Shown: one piece after another, positions 35,935-38,661 of the stretch
How the letters are laid out: each line of letters opens with the position of its first letter
Numbering within the stretch: position 1 is the stretch's first letter
DNA from: Lachnospiraceae bacterium UBA5899
GTDB lineage: Bacteria; Bacillota; Clostridia; Lachnospirales; Lachnospiraceae
Reading direction: 5' to 3'
Assembly (NCBI GenBank): GCA_002432425.1
Contig: DJEL01000023.1
Location: 5,858 to 44,518, forward strand
DNA length: 38,661 bases
The notes under the pieces: model-generated
The model's database searches: none
Told to the model about the DNA's origin: nothing
What the model saw: the letters and a program-made list of their open reading frames with translations, nothing else
Translations under genes and position numbers: made by a program

Positions 35935-36007
35935 TACTATAACCGTATAGGCGGATGGACAAATTTATAAATACGGATATTCACGGAATGTTGATGGAGG
36001 GAAAATC

Positions 36008-36373
36008 ATGATTATCAGTGAAAGAATTTTTTATGTGATGGAGCAGAAGAACATAACGCAGTTGGAACTTTCAAAAAGGACCGGGATTGCAACAAGTAAC
36101 ATCAGTGACTGGAAGAAGAAAAAGACGAATCCCAAAGCGGACTGTCTGTTGTCTATATGTGATGCATTGGAGATTACTCCCGAACAGCTTTTGACTGGAA
36201 AAGGAATTGATCCGGAATATAAAGATGCAGATATGGATTATGAAGTTACTAGGTCGGATATTAAGATTTTAAAACAGTTACATAGTCTGGGTGATGAGCA
36301 GTATAAACGACTGATGGCGTATATAAAGGCCTTGCAGAAGTTGGAACAGATGGAGAGTATTGTGGAGGATTGA
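36008..36373 (+). CDS. XRE-family transcriptional regulator
   Basis: 121 residues. The helix-turn-helix spans about residues 5-62 (QKNITQLELSKRTGIATSNISDWKKK-type), followed by a helical tail (about 75-118) that may dimerise. Such regulators usually control integrative elements. GGAGGG lies 6 nt before ATG 36008. A 9-bp hairpin (36396-36404 with 36414-36422) follows the stop and may end transcription or bind a protein. Confidence 0.88.
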   Translation: MIISERIFYVMEQKNITQLELSKRTGIATSNISDWKKKKTNPKADCLLSICDALEITPEQLLTGKGIDPEYKDADMDYEVTRSDIKILKQLHSLGDEQYKRLMAYIKALQKLEQMESIVED

Positions 36374-36431
36374 TTAATCTCAAGTTGCGTTAACGTTCAA
36401 GGTGAATTAACTGCACCTTGAATCAAAAATC

Positions 36432-36458
36432 CATGAAGTCACAATTTGTGACTTCATG
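36432..36458. repeat. 27-bp perfect dyad upstream of the ORF6N gene
   Basis: The arm CATGAAGTCACA is repeated inverted around ATT. It shares the core AGTC(A/G)CAATTTG(T/C)GACT with a second dyad inside the ORF6N gene. Read as protein it gives MKSQFVTS and a stop, resembling the ORF6N SQFxT motif, so it could be a remnant of another copy or a binding site. Confidence 0.7.
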
Positions 36459-36515
36459 AAATGGAATTGAAAAATCAATCTGACGGAACTAATAACCGGT
36501 TTGGTAGGAGGAAAA

Positions 36516-36821
36516 ATGGAAGATACAAAGGAATTGATTACTACAGATGATATTCGTAGTAAAGTGTATATAATTCGCGGACAGCAGGTAATGCTGGATA
36601 AAGATTTAGCAGAAATCTATGGATATGAAGTTAAACGATTAAATGAGCAGGTGAAGCGGAACATTAGTAGATTTCCAGAGGATTTCATGTTTCAACTAAA
36701 TAGAGAAGAAATACCGGAGGGATTTTCAAAGTCGCAATTTGCGACTTTGAACGAAAAGAGTAATAGACAGGGATCCAATATTAAAAAGATGCCTTTTGCG
36801 TTTACAGAGCAATTCCTATGA
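36516..36821 (+). pseudogene. ORF6N (phage KilA-type) DNA-binding protein, C-terminally truncated
   Basis: 101 residues. The N-terminal ORF6N domain is intact: IIRGQQVMLDKDLAEIYGYEVKRLNEQVKRNISRFPEDFMFQL. Full proteins continue after FTEQG with a further 80-150 residues; here the frame breaks just after PFAFTEQ and two codons later stops. The downstream sequence belongs to an unrelated dehydrogenase. AGGAGG lies 4 nt before ATG 36516, so the truncated protein could still be made and bind DNA. A 25-bp dyad lies within it (36726-36750). Confidence 0.75.
36726..36750. repeat. 25-bp perfect dyad inside the ORF6N gene
   Basis: The arm TCAAAGTCGCA is inverted around ATT. The symmetric differences from the dyad at 36432-36458 keep both palindromes perfect. 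Confidence 0.7.
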
Positions 36822-37150
36822 ATATTGACAATCTGGATTATCAAATGAGCTACATACGTTCCGATGAAGCCGGAAAATTTATTGCATTTTTAGTGGATAA
36901 GGATTTTGCAGGGGCGGTGAATGGAGCATCCGAAGGAACGATTTCCTTAAAAGAGATGATAGAATATGTGGAAAACAAAACAGGGTGTAAGGCATTAATT
37001 GATGTGACAGGAGAGAACGCTCCATATAATGGTACACCGGAATACAGTATTTGTACGGAGAAAGCAAAGAAATTGGGATATGAATTTACAAATCTAAAGG
37101 ACTGGATATATGATCTGTTGGACTATTATATTCAGTTGGTTGATATATGA
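36818..37150 (+). pseudogene. C-terminal fragment of a NAD-dependent epimerase/dehydratase
   Basis: 110 codons that match the end of extended SDR proteins (SYIRSDEAGKFIAFL, GAVNGASEGTISLKEM, YNGTPEYSI, LKDWIYDLLDYYI). The Rossmann nucleotide-binding half and catalytic YxxxK are missing. It is joined directly to the truncated ORF6N gene at about 36812. Gene debris from a rearrangement; unlikely to be functional. Confidence 0.75.
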
Positions 37151-37689
37151 GGAAGAATTAGAAGGGCAGGAAGCGGATTAAGAAAATAAGGTAGATATAC
37201 AAGGATTCATATTATAGGTGAGTCACAATGTTGCGCATCTTTTTCGAAAAGTGAGTCAAAAAGTGGAGTACTTTTGCAAAAGGTGCTCCAAAAAGTGACG
37301 CACCTATATAAATATCAGGGGTATTAGGGGCGCTGGATGTCCAGTGGACATCCGCTTAGCGCGGAACGGAGACATTCCCCTGACTAGATGCATGAAAGTG
37401 GCTTGTGGCCACAAAATGCGTATAAAGCAAAAGCCACCCGAAGAACTTTTTAAGCAATGAAAAATAGACCAACTTCATTGTGATTAGAGCTGAAAATTAT
37501 AGGTGTGTCAAGATTTCCCACATAAAATGAGAAAGCATGTCAATTATTCCAAATGATTTTCTCAAAGTATGTGGACATTTCCGACATACCTTAAAATAGC
37601 TATTTTTGCATACAAGAACATGAAAATTAAGTTGACATATATTTCCGACGCAGCATAAGAAACTCTGTCAATATTTTCGGTTGGCAAAT
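37151..37689. other. non-coding region with dense inverted and direct repeats, possible oriT
   Basis: About 540 bp without a gene. It holds a 14-bp inverted repeat (37213-37226 with 37295-37308, 13 of 14 matched) enclosing a second near-perfect dyad around 37265-37289, a cruciform at 37330-37362, and five related 17-19-bp motifs between 37506 and 37683. A MobC-like fragment follows at once. This is the layout of a transfer-origin region, by inference. Confidence 0.5.
37330..37362. repeat. strong cruciform-forming palindrome
   Basis: GGATGTCCA (37335-37343) and TGGACATCC (37345-37353) are perfect complements separated by one base. An outer GCGCT/AGCGC pair (37330-37334 with 37358-37362) extends the stem past a 4-nt bulge. 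Confidence 0.8.
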
Positions 37690-37944
37690 ATGACAGAAAC
37701 AGAGTATCAGAGGTTAATGATTTCTCAGAAGCCAAATGATTATCTGGAGATAAGGATACTTCTGAAAGAACTTATTAACGAAGTGAATCATATAGGAACT
37801 AATATTAATCAGATTGTATATAATTATAATTTCGGTTTCTATTCAGAGGATGATAAAGAACGATTGGTAGCATATATGAGAAAACTGAATATAGAAGTAA
37901 ATAAGGTTTACGAAACTATAAATAAAGGAAAATTCGATAACTGA
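37690..37944 (+). pseudogene. MobC-like relaxosome protein, N-terminally truncated
   Basis: About 84 residues matching the C-terminal half of MobC-type accessory proteins of mobilisable elements (EIRILLKELINEVNHIGTNINQIVYNYN, DDKERLVAYMRKLN). The N-terminal ribbon-helix-helix DNA-binding part present in full MobC is missing, and no ribosome binding site is seen before ATG 37690 or TTG 37681. No relaxase gene follows within the window. Probably a remnant of a conjugative or mobilisable element. Confidence 0.65.
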
Positions 37945-38083
37945 CAGTCGGAAGTTTTTTCTCTTTTGAAACCTTGTTATTTTATCCGTGAAGATGTATA
38001 TTAGGGATAGGAAATACCACCCAGTGCGGATGTATTTGATACAGTTGGTGGTATTGCAACATGTGAGGGGAAGGAGGAAAGCT

Positions 38084-38278
38084 TTGAATAAGGAATTTGA
38101 ACGCTGCTGCACATTCCTGGCTGAGATGATGGAGAAGTACGGAGTACAGGTTATGAGAGATATAGCTGTAGAAATCCAGTTTGATCCAGAGACTTGGGAA
38201 TTTGATGCAGAAGGAAAACGACTACGGTGCGAAGCTTATGCAAGACGATTTATGAAGCGGTATTTAAGGGCAGCATAA
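38084..38278 (+). CDS. small hypothetical protein of conjugative-element type, TTG start
   Basis: 64 residues (LNKEFERCCTFLAEMMEKYG, ending ARRFMKRYLRAA), helical and charged. The frame is open upstream to 37988 but AAGGAGG (38071-38077) is placed 6 nt before TTG 38084, so I choose that start. Proteins of this type occur in clostridial conjugative elements; the role is unknown. Confidence 0.6.
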   Translation: MNKEFERCCTFLAEMMEKYGVQVMRDIAVEIQFDPETWEFDAEGKRLRCEAYARRFMKRYLRAA

Positions 38279-38422
38279 GAAACATCGGCATCCTGCGAGA
38301 GTGGGATGTGATACATAGAAAGAGCGTTCAAAAAGTATAAATGATGGTTGATTTTTAAAATATCGGGCATATTATAATAGCAGATATATTTCTAAAATGT
38401 TTATAAAGGCGAGTCGCGGCTA

Positions 38423-38448
38423 TTGACTTTTTAGGGATGTTTTATAAT
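38423..38448 (+). promoter_or_regulatory. candidate promoter for the tandem-repeat leader
   Basis: TTGACT (38423-38428) and a perfect TATAAT (38443-38448), but only 14 bp apart, shorter than usual. It lies 10 bp before the 45-bp repeats, so they would form the 5' leader of the RNA. The stretch 38279-38422 shows nothing else I can support. Confidence 0.45.
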
Positions 38449-38457
38449 CTGTGTGTA

Positions 38458-38585
38458 GAAAGTTTACCACTGACCGATAGGTGGTATATAAATGGTCGGG
38501 TTGAAAGTTTACCGCTGACCAATAAGCGGTATATAAATGGTTGGGTCGAAAGTTTATCCTCCACCAGTGATGGTGGAGGATTTTT
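38458..38585 (+). repeat. three 45-bp-spaced leader units with covarying hairpins
   Basis: Units begin with GAAAGTTTA at 38458, 38503 and 38548. Units 1 and 2 have a 6-bp stem (TACCAC/GTGGTA and TACCGC/GCGGTA) with a 10-nt loop; the single stem difference is a compensated A-T to G-C swap. Loop CCGA/CCAA (38474, 38519) and tail TCGG/TTGG (38496, 38541) also covary. Unit 3 is a terminator. Confidence 0.8.
38556..38585 (+). terminator. intrinsic terminator in the third leader unit
   Basis: A perfect 10-bp stem (38556-38565 with 38572-38581), a 6-nt loop and five T residues. It stands between the candidate promoter and the next reading frame, so it should control read-through. Confidence 0.85.
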
Positions 38586-38601
38586 GAACTAAAGGAAGGA
38601 T

Positions 38602-38661
38602 ATGTATGAAGAAAACCGGTTTTTATATATGAATGAACCGTACCAGGTAAATAACCCGCAC
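38602..38661 (+). CDS. start of an unidentified gene, cut by the window edge
   Basis: An open frame MYEENRFLYMNEPYQVNNPH runs to the window end. The true start may be ATG 38629 (MNEPYQ), which overlaps the stop of an 8-codon leader as ATGA. Too short to identify. Confidence 0.35.
   Translation, partial: MYEENRFLYMNEPYQVNNPH
38606..38632 (+). other. possible 8-codon leader peptide
   Basis: GGAAGG (38594-38599) sits 6 nt before ATG 38606, which opens MKKTGFYI and a TGA that overlaps ATG 38629 of the next frame. The spacing favours this short frame over ATG 38602. It fits translational coupling or attenuation; could be chance. Confidence 0.35.

Noticed and set aside
38458..38585. CRISPR-like array.
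   Set aside because: Only three units, the 45-bp period has no unique spacers, and the third unit is a terminator.

Overview
The window reads as a chromosomal segment from a spore-forming, low-to-mid GC Gram-positive of class Clostridia, most likely Lachnospiraceae. This rests on the spmA/spmB pair, split transketolase, 449-residue Gram-positive-type glucose-6-phosphate isomerase, the MraY variant with an NCADGVDGLSG loop, a TSCPD protein, AGGAGG-type ribosome binding sites and sigma-A-like promoters. No tRNA, rRNA or CRISPR array was seen. The species cannot be named from the sequence alone.

Left edge (1-3.9 kb): a PD-(D/E)XK transposase-like nuclease is cut by the window edge and again at its C-terminus, where it runs into a VanZ-like gene. 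An M28 metallopeptidase and a GNAT acetyltransferase follow. From 9.5 kb back to 3.9 kb on the minus strand lies a tight run murG, mutS2, response regulator, sensor kinase. A TSCPD gene and an unknown membrane protein diverge near 9.9 kb.

Middle (10-33.4 kb): ordinary core genes. These are pgi, a D-2-hydroxyacid dehydrogenase and a GtrA protein; a minus-strand copper operon csoR-copA-copZ with two CsoR-type operators at its promoter; mraY followed by a cytoplasmic binding-protein/GGDEF fusion; spmA-spmB; an AEC transporter and a DUF885 lipoprotein/membrane protein on the minus strand; the two transketolase subunits; a serpin lipoprotein; a DUF3592-like membrane protein; a membrane-anchored protein with two parvulin-like domains; an HtrA-like protein that appears to have lost its catalytic triad; a YhaM-type HD nuclease; and rlmD.

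Right end (33.4-38.66 kb): base composition drops sharply and the content becomes accessory. The 3' end of rlmD carries a sequence that recurs imperfectly 2 kb downstream, as expected for a used attachment site. Between and beyond lie a Fic protein with a 21-bp repeat array, fragments of an ABC exporter, an ORF6N protein fused to a dehydrogenase tail, an XRE regulator, a MobC-like relaxosome fragment beside a dense cluster of inverted and direct repeats (possible transfer origin), and small conjugative-element-type genes. The last 250 bp hold the most unusual structure: two 45-bp tandem units whose differences are compensatory in a hairpin and in a possible loop-to-tail pairing, followed by a third unit that is an intrinsic terminator, then an 8-codon leader overlapping the next reading frame.
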